Assembly: GCF_000733295.1 (NCBI RefSeq)
Contig: NZ_JPMI01000089.1
Coordinates: 1-64,000, forward strand
From: Archangium violaceum Cb vi76
Lineage (GTDB): Bacteria > Myxococcota > Myxococcia > Myxococcales > Myxococcaceae
Direction of reading: 5' to 3'
Length of the DNA: 64,000 nt
Shown: piece after piece, positions 41,625-50,438 of the stretch
Numbering within the stretch: position 1 is the stretch's first letter
Layout: every line of letters starts with the position of its first letter
The notes under the pieces: generated by a model
What the model was told of the DNA's origin: nothing
Databases searched by the model: none
What the model saw: the letters and a program-made list of their open reading frames with translations, nothing else
Position numbers and translations under genes: made by a program

Positions 41625-42926
41625 GTGTTGACTCGCGAGAAGGATGCTCCGCCTCCAGAGGAAGCGCGGGGTGGGGGGAGCCCAGGAACCGGACCGGCCA
41701 CTGCTCGCGAGCGGTGGCTCTGGGAGGTGTGGGCGGACGTGCGTGAGGGCGCCGGACACTTCCCACAACGGAGTGTTGCGCTGCCAGTGAACCGGCTGGC
41801 GGAGCTCGTTCACGGCGTGTGTCTGCCGTTCCACCTGCTGCGCGACCTGTGGAAGGACGGGGCGCTGCGGCGGTACTACCTGAAGGTGGGCGTGCTCCAG
41901 GCGATCACCATCCTGGGGCTGGCGGTGCTGTTCACGGGCTCGGGCAAGGGGGTCGTGGAGACGGTGGGGCCCGATGAGTGGTCGGAGCAGCATCAGGAGG
42001 AGGTGTCGCGCGAGCTGGAGGAGGCGCGGGCCGAGCTGGAGGAGGCCGAGGCCGGAATGGAGAAGCTGCGCAAGCTCCAGAAGGCCGCGGAGGGCACGGG
42101 GGTGCTCGCCAGGATGGCGGGAGCGGACGAGGAGAAGGTGCGCGCCGCGGTGGAGCACGCCCTGAAGGAGGCCCAGGCGGCCGAGGATCGCCGGCGGGCG
42201 GCGAGGGACGCCGCGGAAGCCAAGAGAGAGCAGGCCGAGAAGTTGGCGGGGAAGCACACGGTGCGCTGGGTCATCTATTGGGCGGCGCTGTTCTCCATGC
42301 TGCAGCTCGCTCAGTGGATCGTCATCGCCCTGTCGCGCGACTTCCACACGGTGATCGAGCGCGAGGTGAGCCTGCGCACCGGGCTGGTGCCGGAGGACGA
42401 GCCGCTCACCCCGCGTGTCTGGCTCAACCTGCCGTGGGTGCGAACGAAGATGAGGCGCCGCTGGCGGGGCCTGGTGTTGTTCGTACTCGGGGCTCCCGTG
42501 TTCTGGCTGGCCACGCGGTGGGTGCCCTGGCGTGACGAGGTCCTCGCCACGCTGATGTCCCTGTGGGGCGCCTGGTGGTTCGTGGTCTTCACCGCGGGCA
42601 AGAGCTCCCTGGCCTGGAGGGAGGAGACCGCGGGCGAGCCCTGGTTCCTGCGTGTTTGGAACGGGCTCACCTCACGCGTTCCGGTGCTGAGCTCCTACGG
42701 CTCGCTGTGGACGAACCAGACGCGCGAGGTGTTCTCCCCGGCCGCCAGCGTGGAGCGGCGGCCCTGGGGTCTGATGGGGCTCGCGGTGGTGCGGGCGCTG
42801 TCGTCGCTGCCGCTGGTGAGGTGCTTCCTGCGCCCCCTCATCCCCGTGGCCGCGGCCCATCTGCTCGCCAGAGCCGCTCCAGCAGCGCCGGAGGGACTCC
42901 CTTCGACTGGAGGAACTCCCGGGTGA
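41625..42926 (+). CDS. Membrane protein with central coiled coil
   Basis: A 433-residue protein I cannot assign. After a Pro/Gly-rich head there is a hydrophobic segment (about 90-108; LQAITILGLAVLFTG), a long Glu/Ala/Lys/Arg-rich coiled coil (about 118-208), and three further hydrophobic segments (near 215-232, 285-302 and 308-328). The topology suggests a coiled coil exposed between two membrane anchors. The frame runs upstream to 41112 but that part lies antisense to the nucleotidase gene. The start is proposed as GTG at 41625: TAGCGT (41612-41617) lies 7 nt before it, so the mRNA may be leaderless. It ends 40 bp before a convergent transporter gene. Confidence 0.75.
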   Translation: MLTREKDAPPPEEARGGGSPGTGPATARERWLWEVWADVREGAGHFPQRSVALPVNRLAELVHGVCLPFHLLRDLWKDGALRRYYLKVGVLQAITILGLAVLFTGSGKGVVETVGPDEWSEQHQEEVSRELEEARAELEEAEAGMEKLRKLQKAAEGTGVLARMAGADEEKVRAAVEHALKEAQAAEDRRRAARDAAEAKREQAEKLAGKHTVRWVIYWAALFSMLQLAQWIVIALSRDFHTVIEREVSLRTGLVPEDEPLTPRVWLNLPWVRTKMRRRWRGLVLFVLGAPVFWLATRWVPWRDEVLATLMSLWGAWWFVVFTAGKSSLAWREETAGEPWFLRVWNGLTSRVPVLSSYGSLWTNQTREVFSPAASVERRPWGLMGLAVVRALSSLPLVRCFLRPLIPVAAAHLLARAAPAAPEGLPSTGGTPG

Positions 42927-42966
42927 AGGCGGGGGTCACGAACCAGGGGAAGAGGGCTCTCCGCGC

Positions 42967-45900
42967 TCAGCCCGCCAGGGGACGCTTCTGCTCCTCCGGG
43001 GGAGGGGTCTGCTCCTCCTTCGGCAACTCCACCACATGTGCCCCGCTCAACGGCGTCTGCTCGGACGCGTTGATGACGGCCCGCATCTGCTGCGTCACCG
43101 CGCGGAAGAAGCCCGTCAGCAGCTCCGGGCGATCCGCCAGCAGATCGAGGAAGTCACGCCGGTCGATGACCAGCACCCGCGTGTCCTCCACCGCGATGGC
43201 GTCCGTGGGGCGGGGGGCTCCGTCCAGCAGGCTCAGGTCGCCGAAGGTCTCCTTGGCCCGCATCCGCAGCACGTGCTCGCCGTTGCTGCGCGCGTCCACC
43301 GCGCCCTCGATGATGACGTAGAGCGCGTCTCCCGGGTCTCCCTGGCTGAAGACGCGCTCACCCGCGCGGAAGCGGGCCTCGCGGGCAATGGCCGCCACCG
43401 CCGCCACGTCGTCCACGTCGCTCTGCGAGAAGACGTGCACCTCCTCGAGGAGGAACAGCTTCTGCACCGTCGCCTGGCTCATGTCTCCCTCTTGAGATGG
43501 CGGCAGATCCATGCCGATCCGCCCCGCCACGTAGCGCGCGCACGCGCGCAGCACCACATCCTCGCTGCGGCACAACCACGCCAGGTGCGCCTCCAACTGG
43601 CCCGGCGTTCCCGGAGGCAGATCCCGGTGGTGCGCTTCCACCTGCTCGCGCACCAGCGCCCGGTCCTCCTCGTTCGTCAGCGTCTCCAGCAGCTCCAGCG
43701 CATAGGCCCGCCGCCGCGAGTCCTGGCCCGCCACCTGCTGGTGCACGCGCCGCATCACGTGGGGCGGGTGCAGCAGGCCCAGCAGGAAGAAGGACAGCTC
43801 CAGCGCCTGATCCAGCCGATCCCCCACCACACGGGTGAGCAGCGCGTGGTCTCCCAGCTCCGCGCGCAGATCCCGGAAGGGCTCCACCAGGGCACGGTAC
43901 ACGTCGCGCCGCCGGCCCAGCGCCTCGCGCACCCGGTCCTCGTCCACCGGGTGCTCGGGGTGCTCATCACGCAGGCGCGACAGCTCGGCGCCAATGCGGA
44001 AGTGCAGCCGGGCATCGTCGCGCACGTTGGAGAAGAGCAGGGCGTGCAGCGCCCCCGGCGTGCCGATCAGGCGCAGCACGCGCGGCACCTGCAGCCGCAT
44101 GGCCAGCGGCGCGTTCAGATCGTTGAGCGTCGCCTCCAGCAGGGGCGTCACCTCGTCACCCAGGCTGGCGAGGGCCTCGCGCGCCTCGCGCCGCTCCTCG
44201 CGCCAGGTGAGGAAGGTGAGCAGCTTCGGCGCCAGCTTCACGTAGCCGCCCGCGCCCACGGAGTGCAAGGCCACGCGCCGCACCGTGCTGTCCGGATCGC
44301 CCAGGTAGGGCGTCAGCATGGGCGTGTAGCTCGGGTCCTTCAGCCGCCCGAACAGCCGGGCCACCTCGCGGCGATCCGCCACCGGCACCTGCGAGCCCCG
44401 GGCCGTCAGCGCGCCCAGCGACACCTGCGCCGCCGCGCGCCACTTCGTGTTCAGCAGTGCTCCCACGGCCGCGCAGCGCAGCCCCACGTCCGGGCTCTGC
44501 AACAGCGGTGGCAGCAGCACTTCCGCGCGCTCCGGCGCCAGCTTCGCCAACGCCCCCACCGCGCTGTCCCTCGGCCGCCGCGCGCCCTGCGTCACCAACT
44601 GCTCGAGCAGCGGGGCCGTCTCGGTGGCGCCCAGCTCCAGCGCCAGCGCCACCGCGCGCTCCTGTACCCGCTCATTCGTGTGTTGCAGCAGCACGGACAG
44701 GTGGGGCCGCAGCGGCAGTCCCTCCTCCGCCAGGAGCTCCAGCGCGTGCAGCACCCGGTCCGGCGCGCTCGAGCCCAACGCCTCCACCAGCAGCCGGCGA
44801 TCCTCGCGGCCCAGCTCCTCGTCGTCCTCGCCGTGGGCGCCCACCTGCTCACCCAGCGCCTCCACGTAGGCCGGCCGCAGGCGCATCAGCAGCATGCCGA
44901 GCAGTCCACACACGCCCACCACCACCAGCGCCATGGTGACGCCGTCGGCCGCGCGGCCCGCGCCGATCAGCAGCACACCGGCCAGCACCGTCCCGCCCTT
45001 GCGCAGCAGCCCGTCCACCGCGCTCCGCAGGGCCTCGCGCTCCTCGTCCGGCACCGCCGCGTACAACAACTGCACACCCACCGGCAGCAGCGAGTAGTTG
45101 ACCGCGTTCTCCAGCAGCCGCAGCAGGTGGACCGGCCACAGCTCCTTCGTCAGCAGCGAGGCCACCGCCAGCGGCGCCATCGCCCCGGGCAGCAGCGCCA
45201 GGTAGCTCATCAGCCCCAGCCGCTTGAGGAGCCGCTCGGCCACCAGCAACTGGAAGAGCACGCACACCAGGCCGATCCACAACTGCAGCGAGCCGAAGAG
45301 CGCCGCCAGCCCGTCCTCGCTGAGCGTGTTCTCCACGCGCAGCCGGAAGAGGTAGTCCACGAAGGAGGACAGCACCGCGAAGCTCACGCCCAGCGCCGCC
45401 AGCACCCGGGCATAGCTGCTGGTGGAGAGGTACTCCCAGGCCGCCACGGGCGGGGCCATGTACCGGGGACGTGCCGCCCGCGGCCCCTCGCTCTGGTGGA
45501 AGTGGAAGGCCACTCCCGCGGCGTAGAGCGACAGCGCTCCGCCCACGACGATGGAGGCGGTGCCGAGCCGCTCGGCGAGTCCCTGCACCAACAGGCCGCC
45601 CAGCATGCCTCCCGCCATGCCCACGCCGTTGAGCGCCGTGAAGGCCCGCCGCGCCTCGCGCGCGTCGAAGGCCGACGCCATCCGCCCCCAGAAGCGCAGG
45701 GAGATGACCGTGGTGAAGGCGTCCACGAAGAGGTACAGCACCAGCGCCGGAATCCGCTGGCCCATGGACACGCCCGCGGCCAGCCCCAGCACGATCAACC
45801 CGCCCACCCCGGTGAGCACGCTGAGCGACTCGCTGCGGGCCTCCGGCTCCCGGCGCGGCAACAACGTCAGCGTCGCCACGAGCAATGCACCCACCAGGTA

Positions 45901-46050
45901 CAGGTAGGGCATCGTGTGCGACTCGAAGCGCGACAACACGAGTGCGTTGGCAGCCGTCTTCAGCTGCGTCACGCCAGCGATGAGGGCGAACTGGAACGTC
46001 GCCGCGGGCCACAGTCGGTGGCCCCAGGACTGTGACTCTTGGGCTGCCAC
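42967..46050 (-). CDS. Npt-type nucleotide transporter fused to HEAT repeats and cNMP domain
   Basis: A 1027-residue inner-membrane protein. Residues about 15-410 form 11-12 transmembrane helices of the ATP/ADP translocase-like (Npt1/Npt2, TLC) family. Residues about 430-820 are HEAT-like repeats (VLHALELLAEEG, DSTVRRVALHSVG). Residues about 865-990 are a cyclic-nucleotide-binding domain with the phosphate-binding cassette FGDLSLLDGAPRPTDAI and the preceding FSQGDPGDALYVI. Transport or sensing regulated by cAMP/cGMP is the inference; the class III cyclase at 18.1-19.5 kb could supply ligand. The start is GTG at 46050 within a hairpin, with TAGAAT (minus strand, 46060-46065) 9 nt upstream. Confidence 0.82.
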   Translation of the reverse strand: MAAQESQSWGHRLWPAATFQFALIAGVTQLKTAANALVLSRFESHTMPYLYLVGALLVATLTLLPRREPEARSESLSVLTGVGGLIVLGLAAGVSMGQRIPALVLYLFVDAFTTVISLRFWGRMASAFDAREARRAFTALNGVGMAGGMLGGLLVQGLAERLGTASIVVGGALSLYAAGVAFHFHQSEGPRAARPRYMAPPVAAWEYLSTSSYARVLAALGVSFAVLSSFVDYLFRLRVENTLSEDGLAALFGSLQLWIGLVCVLFQLLVAERLLKRLGLMSYLALLPGAMAPLAVASLLTKELWPVHLLRLLENAVNYSLLPVGVQLLYAAVPDEEREALRSAVDGLLRKGGTVLAGVLLIGAGRAADGVTMALVVVGVCGLLGMLLMRLRPAYVEALGEQVGAHGEDDEELGREDRRLLVEALGSSAPDRVLHALELLAEEGLPLRPHLSVLLQHTNERVQERAVALALELGATETAPLLEQLVTQGARRPRDSAVGALAKLAPERAEVLLPPLLQSPDVGLRCAAVGALLNTKWRAAAQVSLGALTARGSQVPVADRREVARLFGRLKDPSYTPMLTPYLGDPDSTVRRVALHSVGAGGYVKLAPKLLTFLTWREERREAREALASLGDEVTPLLEATLNDLNAPLAMRLQVPRVLRLIGTPGALHALLFSNVRDDARLHFRIGAELSRLRDEHPEHPVDEDRVREALGRRRDVYRALVEPFRDLRAELGDHALLTRVVGDRLDQALELSFFLLGLLHPPHVMRRVHQQVAGQDSRRRAYALELLETLTNEEDRALVREQVEAHHRDLPPGTPGQLEAHLAWLCRSEDVVLRACARYVAGRIGMDLPPSQEGDMSQATVQKLFLLEEVHVFSQSDVDDVAAVAAIAREARFRAGERVFSQGDPGDALYVIIEGAVDARSNGEHVLRMRAKETFGDLSLLDGAPRPTDAIAVEDTRVLVIDRRDFLDLLADRPELLTGFFRAVTQQMRAVINASEQTPLSGAHVVELPKEEQTPPPEEQKRPLAG

Positions 46051-46065
46051 GGGCAGCCCATTCTA
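46041..46065 (-). promoter_or_regulatory. -10 box and hairpin at the start codon of the transporter gene
   Basis: Read on the minus strand, TAGAAT (46065-46060, 5 of 6 matches to TATAAT) is followed by GGGCTGCC-CGT-GGCAGCCC, a perfect 8-bp inverted repeat with a 3-nt loop (46059-46041). The GTG start at 46050 overlaps the loop. A transcript starting 6-8 nt after the -10 would be nearly leaderless, with its start codon in a hairpin. No good -35 is visible. Confidence 0.4.
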
Positions 46066-46134
46066 TCTGTCGAAAACCGGATTATCCAGGACGAAGCACC
46101 GGGGGCTCGTGGCTGGAGAGCAGGGGAGCGGGCG

Positions 46135-47115
46135 TCAGTCGTCCGCCGCGCCCCCGAGAATCCAGGAGCGGATACGCACCAGCTCTCCCGGGTGGGCATC
46201 GAAGTGGGTGGGATCGTTGCGCGGCATACGAGTGCCACACTCCGTGCCGGTCAGCTTCTTCAGGAGCGCGGAGGCGTCGGGGTCACCCGGCGTCACCCTC
46301 ATGAAGTCCGAGCACGCCCGGGTCAGCATCGGCGCCCCGACGAGCGCCGCATGGCTCTGGCCCGGTGCCAGATCCAATCCTCCGCTCCGGCCGTGACAAC
46401 TGGTGCACAGCGAGCTCCACAGCACCTGGATGTCCTGGGCATAGCGGGGCATGTGCACCGGCACCGTCAGCGTCCCGCGCACCGGGGCGCCGTGGCCGTC
46501 GGAGACGAGCACCTCGAAGGTGAAGGCCGTCCCGGTGCCCATGGCGGGGGAGAACCAGGTGACGTCCGCGCCCTCCGGCCCCGAGACGAAGGTGCCCTGG
46601 GGCTCGGGCGCGAGCTGGCGCCAGAGGTACGTGAGGGCATCTCCGTCCGCGTCCTCCGCCCGCACCGAGAGCGTGACGGTGTCCCCGGCCCTCGCCGGCC
46701 CGGGCGAGACCACCGGCGCCCCGGAGAGCACCGGCGCGCGGTTGTGCCGCCGCTCCGGGGGCTGGACCGTCACCTGGACCTCGGCCCGCGCGGTGCCTCC
46801 GTTCCTGTCCGTCACCGTCACCCGCAGCGTGAAGACGGTTGTCTTCTCCACCACCGGAGCCAGCCAGGTGGGAGCAGGCGAGGAAGCGTCACTGAACGTC
46901 CCGGCGGGCGACTCGGGCACCTGCTGCCAGGCGTAGGTGAGCGCACCCCCCGCGGGATCCACCGCCTGGATGGAAAGCTTCACCGGGAGTGCTCCCGTGA
47001 CCTCGCCGGGCAGGGCCGCGGGGCCCCTGAGGATGACGGGCGCGCTGCATGCGCAGATGAGAACACACGTCAACAGCAGCTGCGTGAACGCACGTTTGCC
47101 AACGGAAGACAGCAT
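46135..47115 (-). CDS. Ig/PKD-like lipoprotein with one c-type haem motif
   Basis: A 326-residue exported protein with a lipobox-like signal (VLICAC). Two PKD/cadherin-like beta domains follow (about 30-110 and 120-210; LTYAWQQVPESP and LTYLWRQLAPEP mark equivalent strands). The C-terminal part (about 225-320) carries one CxxCH motif, CTSCHGRSGG, with a possible distal Met in GTRMPRND, like the cytochrome c-type domains found in myxobacterial lipoproteins. A periplasmic or surface electron carrier or haem sensor is possible. The ATG at 47115 is preceded by GGAGGGGGAGG. It lies upstream of the transporter gene on the same strand, 84 bp apart. Confidence 0.82.
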   Translation of the reverse strand: MLSSVGKRAFTQLLLTCVLICACSAPVILRGPAALPGEVTGALPVKLSIQAVDPAGGALTYAWQQVPESPAGTFSDASSPAPTWLAPVVEKTTVFTLRVTVTDRNGGTARAEVQVTVQPPERRHNRAPVLSGAPVVSPGPARAGDTVTLSVRAEDADGDALTYLWRQLAPEPQGTFVSGPEGADVTWFSPAMGTGTAFTFEVLVSDGHGAPVRGTLTVPVHMPRYAQDIQVLWSSLCTSCHGRSGGLDLAPGQSHAALVGAPMLTRACSDFMRVTPGDPDASALLKKLTGTECGTRMPRNDPTHFDAHPGELVRIRSWILGGAADD

Positions 47116-47221
47116 GGCCTCCCCCCTCCGGAGCACCGCCGCGTTACAACGCTCGAAAGCTAGTCAGTGATGGCCACCGTGCATGAGGCAAACTCATGGT
47201 TGCCTACCACCCGGGGCCTGT

Positions 47222-47250
47222 TTGAGTATGTGACGTGTTGGTCCTACGCT
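47222..47250 (+). promoter_or_regulatory. Candidate promoter for the Cys-rich protein gene
   Basis: TTGAGT (47222-47227), a 17-bp spacer and TACGCT (47245-47250). The ATG at 47260 follows 9 nt later, so the leader would be at most 2-4 nt. Confidence 0.45.
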
Positions 47251-47259
47251 GGGGGCATC

Positions 47260-47952
47260 ATGATCACCGCCGTACTCCTTGCCCTTCTCTGTTCGTCTCC
47301 CGACAGCGCCTCTCAGGCGCTGCCGCCTGGCGCTCTGGGCGCGCCTCCTCGAGCGGACGAATCGCCGACGGCCTGGGCCTGCACCGTGGAGACCCTGCGG
47401 GCGGGCCGTGAATGTATCTTCGAGGCCGATGTGAGCTCGTCCACGGATGTGCAGGCGCAGGCCGCCGGCAACGTCCGAACCCTCAAGGACATCGGCCACG
47501 CGCTGTGCACGCAGGCCTCGAAGCCGCCCACGGGAGTGACGACGGACAAGAACCTCGTGTCGCAGTGCGAGCGCAAGTTCTCCGACGCCGCGGAGGATCA
47601 CTGTGGCCTGGATGGGAAGACGCCCATCATCGACGCGAAGGGCCGCTTCGCTCCGGCCGCGCGGGCGTGCTACCGCCAGCTGTCGCAGGTGTTGCAGGAC
47701 ACCACCATGATGGCGACGGTGGCCTCGGCGTGCTGCCAGTGCGCGCAGAAGCGCAATTGCCCGGGGACGGGTGAGCGCTGCTACGAGAACGTGTCCCGCC
47801 AGGAGATGGGCGCGTCCGTGCTCGCGTGCCTGTCCAACCAGTGTGGCGAGGCGTGCTCCCTGGTGATGCCGGCCTCCCAGGCCACGTCCGGAGAGGTGCG
47901 GCCCGTGCGGCAGCAGGCCCGGCGCTCATCGCAGCTCTCGGGGTCGCTGTAG
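47260..47952 (+). CDS. Secreted cysteine-rich protein
   Basis: A 230-residue protein of unknown family. A short signal peptide (MITAVLLALLCSSPDSASQ) is followed by a helical domain with 14 Cys in the mature part, including a CCQC cluster (SACCQCAQKRNC), all consistent with disulfide bonding outside the cytoplasm. The tail is Arg/Ser-rich. The frame opens earlier at 47167, but signal peptide and promoter support the ATG at 47260. It is followed 26 bp downstream by a lipoprotein gene and may belong to the same transcript as the toxin locus; that link is only positional. Confidence 0.75.
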   Translation: MITAVLLALLCSSPDSASQALPPGALGAPPRADESPTAWACTVETLRAGRECIFEADVSSSTDVQAQAAGNVRTLKDIGHALCTQASKPPTGVTTDKNLVSQCERKFSDAAEDHCGLDGKTPIIDAKGRFAPAARACYRQLSQVLQDTTMMATVASACCQCAQKRNCPGTGERCYENVSRQEMGASVLACLSNQCGEACSLVMPASQATSGEVRPVRQQARRSSQLSGSL

Positions 47953-47978
47953 TGGCAACCGGCGGGATGGAGCGAACC

Positions 47979-48974
47979 ATGTCAGTCATCCAGAAGATGT
48001 CGAAGGTGGCGGCGCGTTCGGGCGCCGCCCTGTTGTGCGCGGTGGCCATGGTGGGGTGTGGCTCCTCGAGGCACACGCACACCACGGTGGACGAGGCGCC
48101 GGCGAAGCCGCTGCTGGCCGAGGAGCGGCCCACGCGGGCGCCCCGGGCGGCCCGGGCGGAGGCGGGCCCGGTGCCCTCGCGCCCGGACGAGAAGGCGTTT
48201 GGTGCCCGTTACGCGACCCCGGCCCAGTGCGAGGTGGCGGCGCGCAGGCTGCAAGCCTCGTCTCGGGACGAGGCCTGGGCGGCGCTGAAGTCGTGTGTCG
48301 AGCGCACCCACTTCACGCTGCTCAACGCGGTGCTGAGCGACGCGTGGTACGAGGAGCTGCGGGTGCGGCCGGACGCGGCGCAGGTGATCGCCCAGGTGGT
48401 GGCCCAGCGCGGTGGCAGCGTGGATGGGGAGTTGCCGCTGCTGCACGCGCGCAAGGTGCCCATCTTCGCGTTGTCGGCCGCCGTGGCGCAGCCGGAGATG
48501 TACAAGGGGCGCTACCTGCTGCTGCGCGCCCAGGTGGCGGACGTGCGCACCGAGGACGACAAGCCCACGGTGTGGCTCGTGGAGCAGGGACTCGGCTCGG
48601 TGGCGCGGGAGCAGTCCGTGGGCTACTCGACCCGGAGGGACTCGGTGAAGGTGCACTCGGGCGCGGTCGGCGGGAACGTGGGGCTGCTCGGTCCGTCCAA
48701 CCTGGGCGGGCAGATCTCCACCAGCGAGCAGGAGGTGAGCTCGTCCACGATGCCGCGCTTCGACAACATCACCGACGAGACCGGCCGCGAGGCGCTCGGC
48801 CGCCTGTCGAAGGCGGATCCGTTCTTCGCCCCGGGCAAGGACTTCGTCGTGCTCGCGCGCTTCGACGGGCTGCGGGTCACCTCCAGCGGCGAGGAGGATG
48901 ACGAGGACGCGCCCAAGCTGCCGGTGCTCACCATCGTCAGCTACTACGCCCCGCATCCGCTCCTCGTGTACTGA
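47979..48974 (+). CDS. Lipoprotein of unknown function
   Basis: A 331-residue predicted lipoprotein: signal peptide with lipobox MVGC, then a Thr/Pro/Ala-rich tether (to about 70), then a mixed domain. Around 170-260 it has an OB-like pattern (MYKGRYLLLRAQVADVRTEDDKPTVWLV), and the end is LTIVSYYAPHPLLVY. The ATG at 47979 has GGAG 6 nt upstream; an ATG 12 nt earlier lacks one. It directly precedes the lipoprotein toxin gene (90 bp). In M. xanthus Sit loci a helper lipoprotein (SitB) accompanies the toxin, but I see no specific resemblance, so helper status is speculative. Confidence 0.75.
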   Translation: MSVIQKMSKVAARSGAALLCAVAMVGCGSSRHTHTTVDEAPAKPLLAEERPTRAPRAARAEAGPVPSRPDEKAFGARYATPAQCEVAARRLQASSRDEAWAALKSCVERTHFTLLNAVLSDAWYEELRVRPDAAQVIAQVVAQRGGSVDGELPLLHARKVPIFALSAAVAQPEMYKGRYLLLRAQVADVRTEDDKPTVWLVEQGLGSVAREQSVGYSTRRDSVKVHSGAVGGNVGLLGPSNLGGQISTSEQEVSSSTMPRFDNITDETGREALGRLSKADPFFAPGKDFVVLARFDGLRVTSSGEEDDEDAPKLPVLTIVSYYAPHPLLVY

Positions 48975-49064
48975 GTCCCGGCGGCGCGGCCTCCCGGGGG
49001 CCCGTCTTCCCTCCTGGGGGGATGGGCTCTGGGTGGTCCGTGTGTCTCGCGGGTGAGGTGCGGT

Positions 49065-50429
49065 GTGTCCGACGGTTTCATGCGGTGGTGCCTGGCTGGC
49101 GCGCGGTGGCGCTCCCTGCCGGGCGTGCTGGTTCTCATCGTGCTCGTCCTCCAGGCCGCGTGTGCTCCGGGTTTGTCTCGGAGCGGCCCGTTGGAGGGCT
49201 CCCGACAGGCGCGGCTGACACCTTCGGGAGGGGCGGCTCGTCTGCCCACCGGCTTCGGCGCGGTGCGGCTGGGTGATGCCGACTTCCAGCAGGTCATGGC
49301 CCACATGATGCCGGCGGTGCCGCGGCGGGGGGGCTCCGCTCCTTCACCGTCGTATGCCAGCCGCGGGCAAGCCCTGGCCTCCGCGCAACTCGGGAACGAG
49401 CCCTGGCGGTTGGAACTGGAGCGGTCCTACGGGAACTACTGCGCGCGGTGCTGCACCCCGGGCGATTGCCTGGGGTTGTCGCGGGACGGCCTGCTCTTCG
49501 ACGCCGAGGATTTGATCACCCTCGCGCTGGCGCTCGCAGTGGGGCCGGCCATCGAGGCGCGTGACGCGGAGCTGCGCGGCATGTTCTCCACGGCGCAGCT
49601 GGTGATGACGGTGGGCATCTCCATCGCGGGGTATCTCGCGCTCCTGGCGATGCCGGAGCCCGTCTCCAAGAGCGTGGCCACGGCTTTTGGACTCATGCTG
49701 TGGGCGTACCTGGGGTGGGAACTCTACGACCTGATGCGGGGCTACCTGCAGCTCCGGGAGGAGGCTGCACGGGCCACCACGTTCGCTGAGCTGCGCGAGG
49801 CCGGTGAGCGCTTCGGCAGGATCATCGGGCCCAACAGCGTGCGGGTTCTCGTCATGCTGGGCACCGCTGCCGCGGGGAGCACGGCACAACTGCTGCTCAG
49901 GGCGCCGCACCTGCCGGGGTTCGCGCAAGCCGCGAACTCGGCCGGGTCATCCGGTGTGCACCTGCTGACGGCGGCCAAGGACGCGGACAAGCTGAAGATC
50001 GCGGTGGCCGAGGGCTCCTTCACCGTGGTCCTGCCCGCCAACGCCTTCAGCATGGCCGCGACGGGCCCGCTCTCGAGCGGGTCTCAAGCGAAGAGCAAGC
50101 CGGAGTGGCACCACATCGCCACCATCGAAAACAGCAAGTCTTCGCTGCGCGGCGGGCCCTGGACGCCTCGTTTCAAGCAAATCTTCGACAAGGCGGGCAT
50201 GTCGATGGATGACCCCGCCAACAAGGTTCAACTCATCGGGCACAAAGGGCCGCATCCCCAGGGGTACCACGACGTTGTCCATCGGCGCTTGTCCAAAGCA
50301 ACGGAACTCTGCTCCAACAAGCGGGAATGTGAGCGAGCATTGAGGGATGCGCTCCAAGAGTTGGCTGCGGAGCTCTCCGACACGAGCAGCAAGCTCTATA
50401 GGCTGCTGACAGAAGGGGCACCCCGCTAG
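49065..50429 (+). CDS. Sit-like lipoprotein toxin with AHH-type nuclease tip
   Basis: A 454-residue predicted polymorphic toxin. The signal peptide ends in lipobox QAAC (Cys33). A Cys-containing middle (GNYCARCCTPGDC) precedes two membrane-compatible helices (about 172-229; AQLVMTVGISIAGYLALLA and KSVATAFGLMLWAYLGW), which could help entry. The last about 110 residues match the AHH branch of the HNH/EndoVII nuclease superfamily: WHHIATIENSK (about 349), then DDPANKVQLIGHKG and PQGYHDVVHRRL. Lipoprotein toxins with variable nuclease tips are the design of M. xanthus SitA, exchanged between kin by outer-membrane exchange. GTG at 49065 has GAGG 6 nt upstream; ATG at 49080 is an alternative. The tip has lower GC than the rest. 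The immunity gene follows after 9 bp. Confidence 0.82.
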   Translation: MSDGFMRWCLAGARWRSLPGVLVLIVLVLQAACAPGLSRSGPLEGSRQARLTPSGGAARLPTGFGAVRLGDADFQQVMAHMMPAVPRRGGSAPSPSYASRGQALASAQLGNEPWRLELERSYGNYCARCCTPGDCLGLSRDGLLFDAEDLITLALALAVGPAIEARDAELRGMFSTAQLVMTVGISIAGYLALLAMPEPVSKSVATAFGLMLWAYLGWELYDLMRGYLQLREEAARATTFAELREAGERFGRIIGPNSVRVLVMLGTAAAGSTAQLLLRAPHLPGFAQAANSAGSSGVHLLTAAKDADKLKIAVAEGSFTVVLPANAFSMAATGPLSSGSQAKSKPEWHHIATIENSKSSLRGGPWTPRFKQIFDKAGMSMDDPANKVQLIGHKGPHPQGYHDVVHRRLSKATELCSNKRECERALRDALQELAAELSDTSSKLYRLLTEGAPR

Positions 50430-50438
50430 GAGTTCTTC

